Positions 8,797 through 19,912 are shown, counted from the first letter of the stretch. The stretch: DNA of 64,000 nucleotides from Marinobacter sp. C7 (GCF_022343555.1 NZ_JAKQZH010000001.1:496001-560000), one strand, 5' to 3'. Numbers and translations are program-made. The notes: generated by a model not told the origin, from the letters alone.

Positions 8797-8826
8797 GGGG
8801 TGAGATGAACGTTTTCATCTGACCCC
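8797..8826. repeat. REP-like palindrome, copy 2
   Basis: Same element with loop CGTT and one stem mismatch (G instead of C at 8802). It starts 18 bp beyond the nirN stop, so it would fold at the 3' end of the nirS operon mRNA. Confidence 0.85.
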
Positions 8827-8844
8827 ATGTTCATCACTGGGGGC

Positions 8845-10377
8845 TCAGTGGCTGGTTCCCTCTTCGTAGTTGATTTTGTTCCACACGTTGTACTTGCCGG
8901 AAGGCTTGTTCATGGGAATTCGCTTCTCCTCCTCCAGGGTATCGGCATCGTAAACGATGACAGCACCGTCCTTGTCCCAGACACTCAGCAACAGTTTCTC
9001 GCCATAGCGGTCGAACTCCACGTGCGCCGCGACTTTGCCCGGAGCCGGCTGCAGCGTTTTGACGATCTCCAGGCTCTGTTTGTCGATGACGTGGACCTTG
9101 TCCTTGTTGGGGCCGAAGAACACATCCACCCAGGCGTAAGGTGAGTTCTCGTGGCTGCGCATGAAGAAACCCGGGCCTTCGGTTTCCAGGGTTTTGATCA
9201 CGTCCCAGTTGTCCATGTCGATGATGGACACGGCACCGGTACGGAAGTGCGGGGTGGCCATGACCCGTTTGCCCTGGTATTCCCAGGTGATGCCGGAACC
9301 CAGGTGGGGCATGCCGGGAAGTGGCAGCTCGGCGACAGTGTCGCCGGTGTCCAGGTTGATGACGTACCCATGTTTGCCATCCCGGGCGGCGCCAATGACG
9401 TGCTCGTAGCCGGGGTCGAAGAAAAAGTCGTCCAGCCAGGTGTCGGTCTGCATCCGGCGGACTCTGGCCTTGTCGTCTTGCACGGTGATTTCCCAGGCTT
9501 CCGGTATGTCCTTGAGGGCGGCGATGAAGCTGTCCCGGGGTGGGGCGGCGTACACCGCGCTGACCCGGGAGCTGTCGCCGGCGTCGTTTTCTACCGGAAT
9601 AATGTTCATCAGTTCCAGGTTGCTGGCATCAAAAAGAACCAGGGTATGGGGCAGGTAGTTGGCGGCCATGACGTGGTTGCCATCGGCAGAGACTGCGATG
9701 TTGCGCATGTTGATGCCGGCGCGAACCTCTGCCACCACTTTCAGGTTGTACAGGTCGTACTTGGTGATCCAGCCGTCCCGGGAGCCGAAATAGACGTAGC
9801 GGCCGTCGGGGCTGTATTTCGGCCCCCCGTGCAGGGCGTAGCGACTCGGAAACCGGTGGATCGGTTCCATCCTGTCGCCGTCGAGCAGGGTAACGTGGTG
9901 GTCGCCGATCTCCACAACCAGGAACAGGTTCATCAGGTCCGCTTCATAAACCGGCTCTTCGGGCAGACTGCCATCCGGATAAGGTAACAGGTGGCTGCCC
10001 AGGATTTCCTGCTTGCCCCAGACCGGCGTGGTTTCCGGTGGCTGGTAGATGAAGTTGGCCAGCGCCGTGACCGATTGCTGGCTCAGGGTGTCGCCAAAGG
10101 CGGGCATCTGGGTTGCCGGTCGGCCCGAAGCGATGACACTTTCGGCCTCGGACTTGCGCAGGCGCGACAGGTTCTCCGGCAACAGGGCGGGACCGATGCC
10201 GCCCAGGCGGTTGACACCGTGGCAGCTGGCGCACTCTTGCTGGTACAGCGTTTCGGTCTGTGCCGAGGGGGCTGCCCCCCAGGCTGGCGCGCCGAGCAGA
10301 GAGGCAGCCAGTAACAGGCTGGAGGTCAGGGTGTGGCGGTTCGGCAAAATGGCTTGTATCACCGGGTGTGGCTCCAT
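8845..10377 (-). CDS. nirN: NirN, cytochrome c / heme d1 protein of d1 heme biosynthesis
   Basis: A periplasmic protein of 510 aa with a signal peptide (about residues 1-35), a c-type heme site CASCH at 49-53, and an eight-bladed NirS-like propeller that binds dihydro-heme d1. The ending KPSGKYNVWNKI...EGTSH is characteristic of NirN. In Pseudomonas aeruginosa NirN oxidises the d1 precursor and helps pass it to NirS. It is the last gene of the nirS-DLGHJEN operon, 24 bp after nirE, as in Pseudomonas. Confidence 0.92.
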   Translation of the reverse strand: MEPHPVIQAILPNRHTLTSSLLLAASLLGAPAWGAAPSAQTETLYQQECASCHGVNRLGGIGPALLPENLSRLRKSEAESVIASGRPATQMPAFGDTLSQQSVTALANFIYQPPETTPVWGKQEILGSHLLPYPDGSLPEEPVYEADLMNLFLVVEIGDHHVTLLDGDRMEPIHRFPSRYALHGGPKYSPDGRYVYFGSRDGWITKYDLYNLKVVAEVRAGINMRNIAVSADGNHVMAANYLPHTLVLFDASNLELMNIIPVENDAGDSSRVSAVYAAPPRDSFIAALKDIPEAWEITVQDDKARVRRMQTDTWLDDFFFDPGYEHVIGAARDGKHGYVINLDTGDTVAELPLPGMPHLGSGITWEYQGKRVMATPHFRTGAVSIIDMDNWDVIKTLETEGPGFFMRSHENSPYAWVDVFFGPNKDKVHVIDKQSLEIVKTLQPAPGKVAAHVEFDRYGEKLLLSVWDKDGAVIVYDADTLEEEKRIPMNKPSGKYNVWNKINYEEGTSH

Positions 10378-10401
10378 GTTTCCGGGTTATTGGGGCGCCG
10401 T

Positions 10402-11238
10402 TCAGGCCGGCCGGGTCAGGGCACTGTCCCAGCCAGCCTGGACGGGGCGCGCCAGCTTGGCGGCCAGATTGACCACCTCACCGACGATAATCAGGGTCGG
10501 CGGCTGGAAATCTTCCTGGCGGATGGCCTCTTCCAGATTCGCAAGCGTGGTGACCGTCATGTGTTGCAGGGGCGTGGTGCCGCGTTCCACCAGGGCAACC
10601 GGGCAGTCGGCGGACAGGCCGTGAGCGATCAGCTCCCGGACAATGGTCGGTGCATTGTGCAGCCCCATGTAGAAGACCCGGGTCTGCCCCGGCGCCGCCA
10701 GTACCGCCCAGTTCAGCTCCAGGGACTGATCGGCCTTGCGGTGGCCGGTCACGAACGTCACGCTCTGGGCATAGTCCCGGTGGGTGAGAGGAATGCCACA
10801 GTAAGAGGCACAACCGGCGGCGGAGGTGATGCCGGGTACGACCAGGAAGTCGATGTCGTTCTCCACCAGCACTTCGGCCTCTTCGCCGCCCCGCCCGAAA
10901 ATATACGGGTCGCCGCCCTTGAGTCTGACCACCCGGCGTTTCTGCGTCGCCAGTTTGACCAGCAGTTCATTGGTCTCCTCCTGGGGCACGTAGTGGCAGC
11001 CGCTGGCCTTGCCCACATGAATGCGCTCGGCCCCGGGGTTGACCAGTTCCATGATCTGGGGCGATACAAGACGGTCATATACGACGGCGTCCGCCTGCTG
11101 AATCAACATCAGGGCCCGCAGGGTCAGCAGACCGGGATCGCCGGGGCCGGCGCCGACAATGGCGACTTCACCGGGGCGTAGCGGCTGCTCCGCTAGCTGG
11201 AATTCCACCAGGCATTTCTTCCTTGGATTGGGGGTCAT
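10402..11238 (-). CDS. nirE: uroporphyrinogen-III C-methyltransferase for heme d1
   Basis: A 278-aa SAM-dependent enzyme converting uroporphyrinogen III to precorrin-2, the entry step to siroheme and heme d1. Motifs: [15 protein letters not shown] near the N-terminus, [17 protein letters not shown] in the middle and [21 protein letters not shown], all standard for SUMT/CobA. The ATG at 11238 has GAGGAG upstream; it follows the nirJ stop by 11 bp. There is no CysG dehydrogenase/chelatase domain, so it is the pathway-specific SUMT, which fits its place between nirJ and nirN. Confidence 0.93.
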   Translation of the reverse strand: MTPNPRKKCLVEFQLAEQPLRPGEVAIVGAGPGDPGLLTLRALMLIQQADAVVYDRLVSPQIMELVNPGAERIHVGKASGCHYVPQEETNELLVKLATQKRRVVRLKGGDPYIFGRGGEEAEVLVENDIDFLVVPGITSAAGCASYCGIPLTHRDYAQSVTFVTGHRKADQSLELNWAVLAAPGQTRVFYMGLHNAPTIVRELIAHGLSADCPVALVERGTTPLQHMTVTTLANLEEAIRQEDFQPPTLIIVGEVVNLAAKLARPVQAGWDSALTRPA

Positions 11239-11249
11239 GGCGCCACTCC

Positions 11250-12446
11250 TCACAGATTGTGTACCGGAATTTCTGTCACCGGGGCGGCCACACGTCGGGG
11301 CGCATCCACCACACCGATTTCTTCGTTGGTCAGGTAACAGCCGGGGTCTTCTTCCCAGAAATCTCCGGAGATGTTGTAGGCCCGCACCCGGGTGTTGCCG
11401 TTGCAGATTCCAAGGTATTGGCAGTCGGCGCAGCGGCCCTTGACCGGTCGCGGGTACTGGCGGAAGCCCGCCATCAGGGGATCCCGGGTTTGGGACCAGA
11501 TTGTGGAGAACGGGGTCTGCCGGACATTGCCCAGGTTGTAATCCCACCAGAAGGTATCCGGGTGAACGACACCCAGGTTGTCGATATTGGAAATGTTGAC
11601 GCCGGAGGAGTTGCCACCCCAGTTGGTCAGGCGCTGTTCCAGGGCTGGCACCTGATCCGGGTAATGCTCCCTGGCCCACTCAATCAGGAACGGACCATCG
11701 GCGTCGTTGTTGCCGGTGACGTATTCCCGTTCGATGCCGCGCTTGAGCTCGTCGTGACAGTGGTTGAACAGCAGGGTCATGGCCTCGCGGGTCATGTCGT
11801 ACCAGGCGTCGCGCTTGCGGTTGCGGCCGCCGCGACCGGAATAGTTCAGGTGCGAGAGGTAAAATTTGTCGATCTGGTGCTCGTCCAGCATGTCGAGCAT
11901 GGCCGGCAGTTCCGGATAGTTGTCCTGGGTCAGGGTAAAGCGCAGGCCCACCTTGATGCCGGCCTGCTTGCACAGGGCGACTGCGTGCATGGATTCGCGG
12001 AACGCACCCTTTTTCTGCCGGAAGGCGTCGTGAGTCTGCTCCAGGCCATCGATGCTGATGCCCACGTAGTCGTAGCCAATCTCGGCAATCTTGCCGATGT
12101 TGTCTTCGGTGATCAGGGTGCCGTTGGTGGACAGGCCCACGTAGAAACCCATGGCCTTGGCCCGCCGGGAAATCTCGAAGATGTCCGGGCGCATCAGCGG
12201 TTCTCCGCCGGAAAGGATCAGTACCGGTACGCCGAAGGCCTTGAGGTCATCCATGGTGGCATAGACCTCCTCGGTACTCAGCTCGCCCTTGAAATCGATG
12301 TCCGCGGAGATCGAATAGCAATGCTTGCAGGTGAGGTTGCAGCGCCGGATCAGGTTCCAGATCACGACCGGGCCCGAAGGCTTTGGCACCGGGCGCACCG
12401 GGGTCGGTTGCATCAGGGTCTTGATGTAGCGGGTCATTCGGAACAT
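11250..12446 (-). CDS. nirJ: heme d1 biosynthesis radical SAM protein NirJ
   Basis: A 398-aa cytosolic radical SAM enzyme that replaces two propionates of the heme d1 precursor by keto groups. The radical SAM cluster CNLTCKHC is at residues 36-43; [11 protein letters not shown] follows. A C-terminal Cys group ([10 protein letters not shown], then a further Cys near the end) should bind an auxiliary Fe-S cluster. The TAATG junction overlaps the nirH stop by one base, and GGGAG lies upstream. Confidence 0.94.
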   Translation of the reverse strand: MFRMTRYIKTLMQPTPVRPVPKPSGPVVIWNLIRRCNLTCKHCYSISADIDFKGELSTEEVYATMDDLKAFGVPVLILSGGEPLMRPDIFEISRRAKAMGFYVGLSTNGTLITEDNIGKIAEIGYDYVGISIDGLEQTHDAFRQKKGAFRESMHAVALCKQAGIKVGLRFTLTQDNYPELPAMLDMLDEHQIDKFYLSHLNYSGRGGRNRKRDAWYDMTREAMTLLFNHCHDELKRGIEREYVTGNNDADGPFLIEWAREHYPDQVPALEQRLTNWGGNSSGVNISNIDNLGVVHPDTFWWDYNLGNVRQTPFSTIWSQTRDPLMAGFRQYPRPVKGRCADCQYLGICNGNTRVRAYNISGDFWEEDPGCYLTNEEIGVVDAPRRVAAPVTEIPVHNL

Positions 12447-12982
12447 TAAGCATCTCCCTGCTTTTTCAGTCTTAACCCGGTTTTCTTGAGAATCGCCGAG
12501 CTGTACAGGATGGTATGGCCGGAACAGGTGTCTCCCAGTAAGTTGCTGATCTGCGCGGCCTTCTCTTCGACTTCCCGTTGGCTGGTGCCGTGGACCATGG
12601 CAAAAAGGTTGTAGCGCCACCAGGGCAGGTGCCTCGGGCGCCGGTAGCAATGGCTGACAAAGGAAAGTTCACCGACCCGGCGGCCCATCGCTGAGACTGC
12701 TTCGTCTCGGATGTCCCAAACGGTCATGCCGTTGAAACGATAACCGAGCCGGTAATGGTCGGGCACCGCGGCCACTCGCCGCAGCACACCGGCTTCCTGC
12801 ATGCGCTGGAACCGGGCCAGGACTTCGTCTGCCGGCATGTCCAGCTGTTCGCCCAGCGTGGCCCAGGGATCCGTGGTCAATGGCAGGCCGGCCTGGGTTG
12901 CCAGGATCAGTTGCCGGTCCCGCGCGCACAGCTGGTATCCGGGGGTGGTGTCCTGTTCAGACGGGAAAGTGGAGACGGACAT
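12446..12982 (-). CDS. nirH: siroheme decarboxylase subunit NirH (Lrp/AsnC-like)
   Basis: A 178-aa member of the NirDLGH group, built from an AsnC-type winged helix plus a ferredoxin-like domain; together they decarboxylate siroheme to didecarboxysiroheme. The typical central region is FVSHCYRRPRHLPWWRYNLF, with the conserved His and the W-YNLF motif. It overlaps nirG by 26 bp and nirJ by 1 bp. The H versus L name is from operon order and length (longer type), so the assignment within the family is less certain than the family. Confidence 0.88.
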   Translation of the reverse strand: MSVSTFPSEQDTTPGYQLCARDRQLILATQAGLPLTTDPWATLGEQLDMPADEVLARFQRMQEAGVLRRVAAVPDHYRLGYRFNGMTVWDIRDEAVSAMGRRVGELSFVSHCYRRPRHLPWWRYNLFAMVHGTSQREVEEKAAQISNLLGDTCSGHTILYSSAILKKTGLRLKKQGDA

Positions 12983-13448
12983 GGAACTCCTCCTCCTTGG
13001 GCATGTTGTAGACGCGGTAACCGGTATGGTTCTCGATCTCTTCGATCACCCCGGCGATGCCTTCCCTGGTCTCGGTTGCCAGAACGAACCACATGTTCAG
13101 CTCGTGGTCCCGGCGGTAGTTGTGGGCCACTTCGTCAAAGGTATTGACCTGGCGGGCGACCCGGTCGAAGTCCGCCTCGGTAACGCGCATGGCTGCGAGA
13201 GTGAGGCCGCCACCCATTTCGCCAGCGTTGAACATCGGGCCAAAGCGGGTAAGCACCCGTCGGTCCAGCAGATCCCGAAGGGTCGCCAACAGGGTTGTTT
13301 CGCTAATGCCAAGTTCCGCGGCCACGGTTGCGTAGGGGCTTGGCACCAGGGGCAGACCATGCTGGAGCCGGTTGATGACGGCCTTTTCCACGTCATTGAG
13401 CGGCGCCATGGTGCTCTCCCGAGCCGGCGGTTCAGTCCGGGCTGACAT
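12957..13448 (-). CDS. nirG: siroheme decarboxylase subunit NirG (Lrp/AsnC-like)
   Basis: The shorter type of NirDLGH protein, 163 aa from the ATG at 13448. Conserved features include RFGPMFNAGEMGGGLTLAAM and VAHNYRRDHELNMWFVLA. A second ATG at 13409 (150 aa) also has a good GGGAG site and matches the usual family N-terminus better, so the start is uncertain. The ATG at 13448 overlaps the nirL end by 17 bp. Confidence 0.86.
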   Translation of the reverse strand: MSARTEPPARESTMAPLNDVEKAVINRLQHGLPLVPSPYATVAAELGISETTLLATLRDLLDRRVLTRFGPMFNAGEMGGGLTLAAMRVTEADFDRVARQVNTFDEVAHNYRRDHELNMWFVLATETREGIAGVIEEIENHTGYRVYNMPKEEEFHVRLHFPV

Positions 13449-13971
13449 ATCGGGCTCCCCGCTGACGATAGGCTTTGGTGCTGAATAGCACCGCATGGGG
13501 GAACGTCTCCAGATGCTTGTCCGTGATCAGGTCGTCAAGCTGGGACAGTACGCGGTGGCGGTCCACGCCGTGAATCATGCAGAACAGATTGTAGGGCCAG
13601 TCGGGAAGGCGTCGGGGCCGTTGATAACAAAGGGTCACGAAGGGCGCCCCGGCGATGGCCTCGCCAACAGAGCTTACCCAGCGATCCGGTACGTTCCAGA
13701 CCACCATGGCATTGGCGGTATAGCCCAGAGTGCGATGTTTCACCACGAGGCCCAGCCGTTTGATCAGGCCCTGGGCCTGCCAGTGATCCACGGCGGTCAA
13801 TACCTCCTGTTCGGTCAGGCCGGTCTGTTCCGCCAGGGTCTGCCACGGGCGTGCAGTGAGCGGCAGCCCCTGTTCCAGCCGCTGCCGGAGCCGCAGCAGA
13901 CCCCAGGCGCTGATCCGTCCCTGGTCGGGCAGTCGTGGCACGACCGCCAGATAGTCCATCGAGGTATTCAC
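13432..13971 (-). CDS. nirL: siroheme decarboxylase subunit NirL (Lrp/AsnC-like)
   Basis: Longer-type NirDLGH member of 179 aa. FVTLCYQRPRRLPDWPYNLFCM parallels the same region in NirH, pointing to an internal duplication of the gene pair. The GTG start at 13971 sits in a GTGA overlap with the nirD stop, with GGGAGG upstream, so translation is probably coupled. Confidence 0.87.
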   Translation of the reverse strand: MNTSMDYLAVVPRLPDQGRISAWGLLRLRQRLEQGLPLTARPWQTLAEQTGLTEQEVLTAVDHWQAQGLIKRLGLVVKHRTLGYTANAMVVWNVPDRWVSSVGEAIAGAPFVTLCYQRPRRLPDWPYNLFCMIHGVDRHRVLSQLDDLITDKHLETFPHAVLFSTKAYRQRGARYVSPD

Positions 13972-14432
13972 GACAACGCCTCCCAGTCGATGTCGAACCC
14001 GAGGTCGATGTGATAGCCCTCGACCATGGGCAGCCGCAGCATCGGCAAACGCAGCTGGTGTTCCAGTTCGTCGAGCCGCTCGTCGAGGGTATCCTCGTCC
14101 GGTGCGGTCATGACGAACCAGAGGTTGTAGGTGTGCTCCCGGGCGTAGTTATGATTGACGCCCGGGGCACGGTTGATACGGGCGGCGACCAGATCTATCT
14201 GTTCTTCCGGTGCTGCCACCGCAGCGAGCAGGCTTGCACCCGCCCGCCGGTGTTCGAATACCGGTCCGACCCGGCTGACGACCTGGCGGGACTGGAGGGT
14301 CTGCAGGCGATCGATAACCTCGCCCTCGGAAATGCCCAGTTGTCGGGACATCTCCAGATAGGGGCGTTCGCACACCGGGAGATCCCGCTGGTACAGGTTG
14401 ATCAGTTGCTTGTCAGTACTATCCAGTCTCAT
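13968..14432 (-). CDS. nirD: siroheme decarboxylase subunit NirD (Lrp/AsnC-like)
   Basis: Shorter-type NirDLGH member of 154 aa: N-terminal winged helix (RLDSTDKQLINLYQRDLPV) and the HNYAREHTYNLWFVMTA core. It is the first heme-d1 gene after nirS, 25 bp from the nirS stop, with GAGGAC upstream of its ATG. The four separate subunits D, L, G and H keep the Pseudomonas order rather than the fused NirDL form. Confidence 0.88.
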   Translation of the reverse strand: MRLDSTDKQLINLYQRDLPVCERPYLEMSRQLGISEGEVIDRLQTLQSRQVVSRVGPVFEHRRAGASLLAAVAAPEEQIDLVAARINRAPGVNHNYAREHTYNLWFVMTAPDEDTLDERLDELEHQLRLPMLRLPMVEGYHIDLGFDIDWEALS

Positions 14433-14457
14433 GGTCTGTCCTCCGGGCCGGAACGGG

Positions 14458-16203
<1,746 letters not shown>

Positions 16204-16245
16204 TTAAGAGTGCCTCTAGGTTTCGCTTCTTCCGCTCTCCGAACA

Positions 16246-16259
16246 TTGATTAATGTCAG
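16246..16259. promoter_or_regulatory. DNR-type box before nirS
   Basis: TTGATTAATGTCAG matches the Dnr form TTGAT-N4-GTCAA at 9 of 10 positions. It lies 61 bp upstream of the nirS ATG, in the 220-bp divergent region with nirC. Confidence 0.7.
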
Positions 16260-16405
16260 ATGTATGTTATTTGTCGAGGCTCTACCCAACAGGTGGTATG
16301 CCAAATGATTTCTGGTCTTTGTCGGTGGTTTTAACCAATATCAAGGATGGGTGTTAGGGCTGTTGCCACGATGAATCCGGCCAATCTGAAAACGGGAGGC
16401 GGCAA

Positions 16406-16750
16406 ATGGGCACAAACGCGGGCTGGCGATGGAAGCTGGGCGTCATGCTGTTGACCCTCCTGCCGATCCCGGCCTCGGCCGCCGGGAATGACGTTCGTTC
16501 AGGGCCGGAGCTGACAAATCTGGTGTTGCAGGACTGCGGCTCCTGCCATGGCATGACCCTGAAAGGCGGATTGGGGCCACCCCTGCGTCCTGAAGACCTG
16601 CATCAACTGCCGGCAGAAGCGATCGCGGCGATTATTCGCGAAGGCGTACCGGATACCGCCATGCCGCCCTGGAAGCCTCTTCTGGCACCCGAAGAGATCG
16701 ACTGGATCAGTCGGCAATTGAAGGCCGGCACCCTGGTTTCACCCCAATGA
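16406..16750 (+). CDS. nirC: NirC-like monoheme cytochrome c
   Basis: A 114-aa periplasmic cytochrome with a signal peptide (to about residue 26) and one heme site CGSCH at 44-48; MPPW near residue 90 supplies the likely Met ligand. NirC can donate electrons to NirS and may serve d1 insertion. GGGAGG precedes the ATG. Unlike Pseudomonas, it is not inside the nirS operon but begins the divergent operon with nirF. Confidence 0.85.
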   Translation: MGTNAGWRWKLGVMLLTLLPIPASAAGNDVRSGPELTNLVLQDCGSCHGMTLKGGLGPPLRPEDLHQLPAEAIAAIIREGVPDTAMPPWKPLLAPEEIDWISRQLKAGTLVSPQ

Positions 16751-16773
16751 CCCACGTGGAGGTTCGCCAATCA

Positions 16774-17991
16774 ATGGAACGGCCCGGCCCTGTTGTTCAA
16801 CGCATGATACTGATGATTCTGCTGATCTCCGGTCTTGCCGGCTGTCAGGTGCTGTCACCCCCGGCGCCCGCTGCGGAACGGATGGGCACGGGGGATCTGG
16901 GCCTGATCATAGAGCGGGCGACCGGTTCGGTCCTGGTGATCAATACCAGCCACCACCGGGTACTGGGTCGGGTTGAGGGGCTGGGAGACCTCTCCCACGC
17001 GTCCGTGGTGTACTCCCGCGACGGTCGTTACGGCTATGTGTTCGGTCGTGATGGCGGACTGACCAAGGTGGACCTGCTGGAACTTGCCATCGCCAGGCGC
17101 GTGCTCCAGTCGGGCAACAGCATTGGTGGCGCCATTTCGCAGGACGGACGGTTTGTGGCCGTTTCCAACTACGACCCCGGAGGGGTGAAGGTCTTTGACA
17201 GCGAGACTCTGGAGCTGGTGAAGGATATTCCCGCCAGCTATGCCGATACCGAAGGCAAGCCTGCGCAATCCAAGACCGTCGGACTGGTGGATGCCCCGGG
17301 GAACCGGTTTGTCTTCAGCCTGTTTGATTCGGACCAGATCTGGACGCTCGACATGGCGGCTTCCGAACCTGAGGTTCACCGGTTCGACGCCGGCGAAGCA
17401 CCCTACGATGCGCTGATTACCCCGGATGGTCGGTTCTATATTGCCGGCCTTTTCGGCGAGGACGGTTTGTCCATGCTGGACCTCTGGCACCCGGATCAGG
17501 GGGTTACCGAGATTCTGCCGGACTACGGCAGGGGCGAACAGAAACTGCCGGTCTACAAGATGCCTCATCTGGAAGGCTGGGCTATTGCGGATGGCCAGGC
17601 GTTCTTCCCGGCGGTGGGGCACCACCAGGTGCTGGTGGCGCGGATGGATGACTGGTCCCTGGACGGGAGAATTCCCGTACAGGGCCAGCCGGTGTTCGTC
17701 ATGGCCAGTCCTGACAACCGCCAGATCTGGGTCAGTTTTGCGCATCCGAATAACGACGTGGTCCAGGTGATTGATTCCCAGACCCGGGAAATCATCCGGA
17801 CCCTCGAGCCCGGTGAAGCGGTTCTGCACATGGAATTCACGCCCCGGGGCGAAGAGGTATGGGTCTCGGCGAGAGACAGCAACCGGGTGACCGTTTACAA
17901 CACCCGGACCCTGGAGCCGGTGGCAACGCTCGATGCCGAGAAGCCCAGTGGCATTTTCTTCACCAGCCGTGCCCACACCCTTGGGCTCTAG
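16774..17991 (+). CDS. nirF: heme d1 biosynthesis protein NirF (lipoprotein)
   Basis: About 405 aa, with a short signal and lipobox LAGC near residues 21-24, so it is probably a membrane-anchored periplasmic protein like Pseudomonas NirF. The rest is a d1-type beta-propeller without a heme c motif, with repeats such as YSRDGRYGYVFGRDGG and SQDGRFVAVSNYDPGG. NirF is a late, essential d1 heme factor. GGAGG lies 11 bases before ATG 16774; an ATG at 16747 in an ATGA overlap with nirC is the alternative. Confidence 0.92.
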   Translation: MERPGPVVQRMILMILLISGLAGCQVLSPPAPAAERMGTGDLGLIIERATGSVLVINTSHHRVLGRVEGLGDLSHASVVYSRDGRYGYVFGRDGGLTKVDLLELAIARRVLQSGNSIGGAISQDGRFVAVSNYDPGGVKVFDSETLELVKDIPASYADTEGKPAQSKTVGLVDAPGNRFVFSLFDSDQIWTLDMAASEPEVHRFDAGEAPYDALITPDGRFYIAGLFGEDGLSMLDLWHPDQGVTEILPDYGRGEQKLPVYKMPHLEGWAIADGQAFFPAVGHHQVLVARMDDWSLDGRIPVQGQPVFVMASPDNRQIWVSFAHPNNDVVQVIDSQTREIIRTLEPGEAVLHMEFTPRGEEVWVSARDSNRVTVYNTRTLEPVATLDAEKPSGIFFTSRAHTLGL

Positions 17992-18745
17992 CAGGCCGCT
18001 GGTCCGCGTGGCCGCGGCCGGGCTCCTGGCCATCACGGTGCCGGCCGGGCCAGGAACCGCCGGAGAACTGTCTGAGATGCGGATAAGCATCCAGTCGGTC
18101 ACGGAGGTGACGGATGTGGCCGGGTACCGGTTAACCAGACAGCTGGCCGAAGGTGGCTGTGAGGCAACGGTGCAGTTCGGTGAGGCGGAGCCGGACGCCG
18201 TGCTTGAATTCCGGATTGGCGAAACAGCAATCGAGGCGGTGCTGGTGGCCAGCAACCGGAACGGCGATCCGCCACGCCCGGCCTGGGTGACCCGCCGAAC
18301 CGCCGGAGTTGGCTCAATCACCGAGTTGGCGGGGCGGGACCTCGCGACGGTGGCGGGCCCCGATCCGCTGGGGGCTCGCTTACCTCTGGCCGCTTTGGCG
18401 GAAGTGGGCGTAAGGCCGGCCCGCGAGCAACTGTATGAAGCGGGCGACTACAGCTCGGCACTGGGCCTGCTGCTCCACAACAACACGCATGCGGCGGTAA
18501 CCGAGGTGGGTTTTGTGGAGCCGATGCTGGAGAACAATGGCCTGGTGGTTACCTGGGCGGGTAACCCTGTCCGGGCCGGCGGATGGTATCGGGGGGCGGG
18601 CTGGAACCGGTCTGCTCTGGCTTGTGAAGAGGTCCTGGCGGGACTCACCCGGCGTGGTGATCGCCAGATTTTTATGGTTTTTCCCGAATGGGTTCATGGT
18701 TTTGCCAGGCCTGAGCGCCTGAATTCAGAGGAAGTTTCCCAATGA
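17933..18745 (+). CDS. PhnD-like periplasmic substrate-binding protein in the nir operon
   Basis: A protein of up to 270 aa with a probable signal peptide (VRVAAAGLLAITVPAGPGTAGE, about residues 24-45). The second half resembles phosphate/phosphonate-type binding proteins: an S-x-x-ELAGRDLATVAGPDPLGARLPLAAL segment like their S-x-x-DLKGK-x-(V/I)...DP-S-G loop, then a run ending in a small-residue, ligand-site-like NNTHAAVTEVGF. No ABC ATPase or permease is nearby. It overlaps nirF by 59 bp (a GTG start near 18008 would remove this) and shares ATGA with nirQ, so it is firmly within the operon. Its role in denitrification is unknown. Confidence 0.65.
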   Translation: MPRSPVAFSSPAVPTPLGSSRPLVRVAAAGLLAITVPAGPGTAGELSEMRISIQSVTEVTDVAGYRLTRQLAEGGCEATVQFGEAEPDAVLEFRIGETAIEAVLVASNRNGDPPRPAWVTRRTAGVGSITELAGRDLATVAGPDPLGARLPLAALAEVGVRPAREQLYEAGDYSSALGLLLHNNTHAAVTEVGFVEPMLENNGLVVTWAGNPVRAGGWYRGAGWNRSALACEEVLAGLTRRGDRQIFMVFPEWVHGFARPERLNSEEVSQ

Positions 18746-19530
18746 CGTTTTATCAACCGGTTGGCAATGAGATCGAACTGTTCCGGGCCGCGGCCGACAA
18801 CGGCCTGCCTGTACTGATCAAGGGCCCCACCGGCTGCGGCAAGACCCGATTTGTCCGCCACATGGCAGAACAGCTGGGTCGGCCTGTGTACACCGTGGCC
18901 TGTCACGATGACCTGACCGCGGCGGACCTGGTGGGGCGGCATCTGATCGGCCCCGATGGTACCTACTGGCAGGACGGCCCGCTCACCCGGGCCGTCCGCG
19001 AAGGGGGTATCTGCTACCTGGACGAAGTGGTTGAAGCCCGGAAGGACACCACGGTGGTGCTTCACCCGCTGGCGGACGATCGCCGCGAGCTGCCTATCGA
19101 GCGTACCGGTGAACTGCTGCAGGCAGCGCCCGGGTTCATGCTGGTGGTGTCCTATAATCCGGGGTACCAGAGTCTGCTCAAGGGCATGAAACCGAGCACC
19201 CGTCAGCGCTTCGTCTCGCTGCGATTCGACTATCCGTCCGAGACTGACGAGCAGACCATCGTCGTTGAAGAGGCCGGTTGCGACCGGGACCTCGCCAAGC
19301 AGCTGGTGAGCCTGGCGGCGGCGCTCAGGAACCTGAAGGATCACGATCTGGAGGAGGCGGCATCCACGCGCCTGCTCATTCACACGGCGATGATGATCAA
19401 GGCCGGCCTGCCGCCACTGGATGCGGTGCGGGCTGGCATGATCGAACCGCTGTCGGACGATGAAGCCACGGTGGCAGCACTGATGGAGGTGGTGTATGCG
19501 GTATTCGGGCGGCCGGGAGAAAGCCGCTAG
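18742..19530 (+). CDS. nirQ: NirQ/NorQ MoxR-type AAA+ ATPase
   Basis: A 262-aa ATPase of the CbbQ/NirQ/NorQ group that activates nitric oxide reductase together with NorD. Walker A GPTGCGKT is at residues 28-35, Walker B ICYLDEVVEA at about 92-101, and sensor region VVSYNPGYQ follows. Its partner norD is in the convergent nor operon. Start overlaps the previous stop (ATGA). Confidence 0.92.
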   Translation: MTFYQPVGNEIELFRAAADNGLPVLIKGPTGCGKTRFVRHMAEQLGRPVYTVACHDDLTAADLVGRHLIGPDGTYWQDGPLTRAVREGGICYLDEVVEARKDTTVVLHPLADDRRELPIERTGELLQAAPGFMLVVSYNPGYQSLLKGMKPSTRQRFVSLRFDYPSETDEQTIVVEEAGCDRDLAKQLVSLAAALRNLKDHDLEEAASTRLLIHTAMMIKAGLPPLDAVRAGMIEPLSDDEATVAALMEVVYAVFGRPGESR

Positions 19531-19870
19531 CGGAGCGGTCATCCCGGTAATCTGGTATCTGCTGAACCTGCTGGCGATTCCGGTGATCGGGTTTGCTGTG
19601 CTGGTGTGGCTGTATCTTCACAGTGAGGGCGACCATCCGCTGCGCCGGGCCCATGCCCGGGCCGCCGTGGTCATGTCCGTCGTCGGCGCGGTGTTGATCA
19701 GCACCGGCGTGGGCGTGGCCTGGCTGACCCTGGGTAACACCGGGCACTTCTGGAGCTTTGGCCTGGTGTGGGCGATCGTGCTGCACACGGGCTTTGTGCT
19801 GTGGGGGATGGTGGCGTTGGCGCAGGCGATGGCGGACAAGCGGCCGTTGTTTCCGGCCAGGTGGCTGTAG
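19496..19870 (+). CDS. small membrane protein of the nir operon
   Basis: A 124-aa protein with three likely transmembrane helices and a basic loop HPLRRAHARAAVVMSV, recalling DUF4870-type small membrane proteins. It overlaps nirQ by 35 bp and is the last gene of the nirC-F operon. Function unknown; a part in NO/nitrite reductase assembly is only suggested by position. Confidence 0.6.
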   Translation: MRYSGGREKAASGAVIPVIWYLLNLLAIPVIGFAVLVWLYLHSEGDHPLRRAHARAAVVMSVVGAVLISTGVGVAWLTLGNTGHFWSFGLVWAIVLHTGFVLWGMVALAQAMADKRPLFPARWL

Positions 19871-19882
19871 GTCCGCTAAGAC

Positions 19883-19912
19883 GGGGTCAGAAGAACACTT
19901 TCTTCTGACCCC
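19883..19912. repeat. REP-like palindrome, copy 3
   Basis: GGGGTCAGAAGAA, loop CACT, TTCTTCTGACCCC: perfect 13-bp stem. A T-to-A change in the left arm is matched in the right arm, keeping pairing. It starts 12 bp after the stop of the preceding gene. Confidence 0.88.

Noticed and set aside
16331..16344. Possible FNR half-site TTAACCAATATCAA before nirC
   Set aside because: Only the right half matches; the left half has 3 of 5 bases. The TTGAT-N4-GTCAG site nearby is better and can serve both directions.
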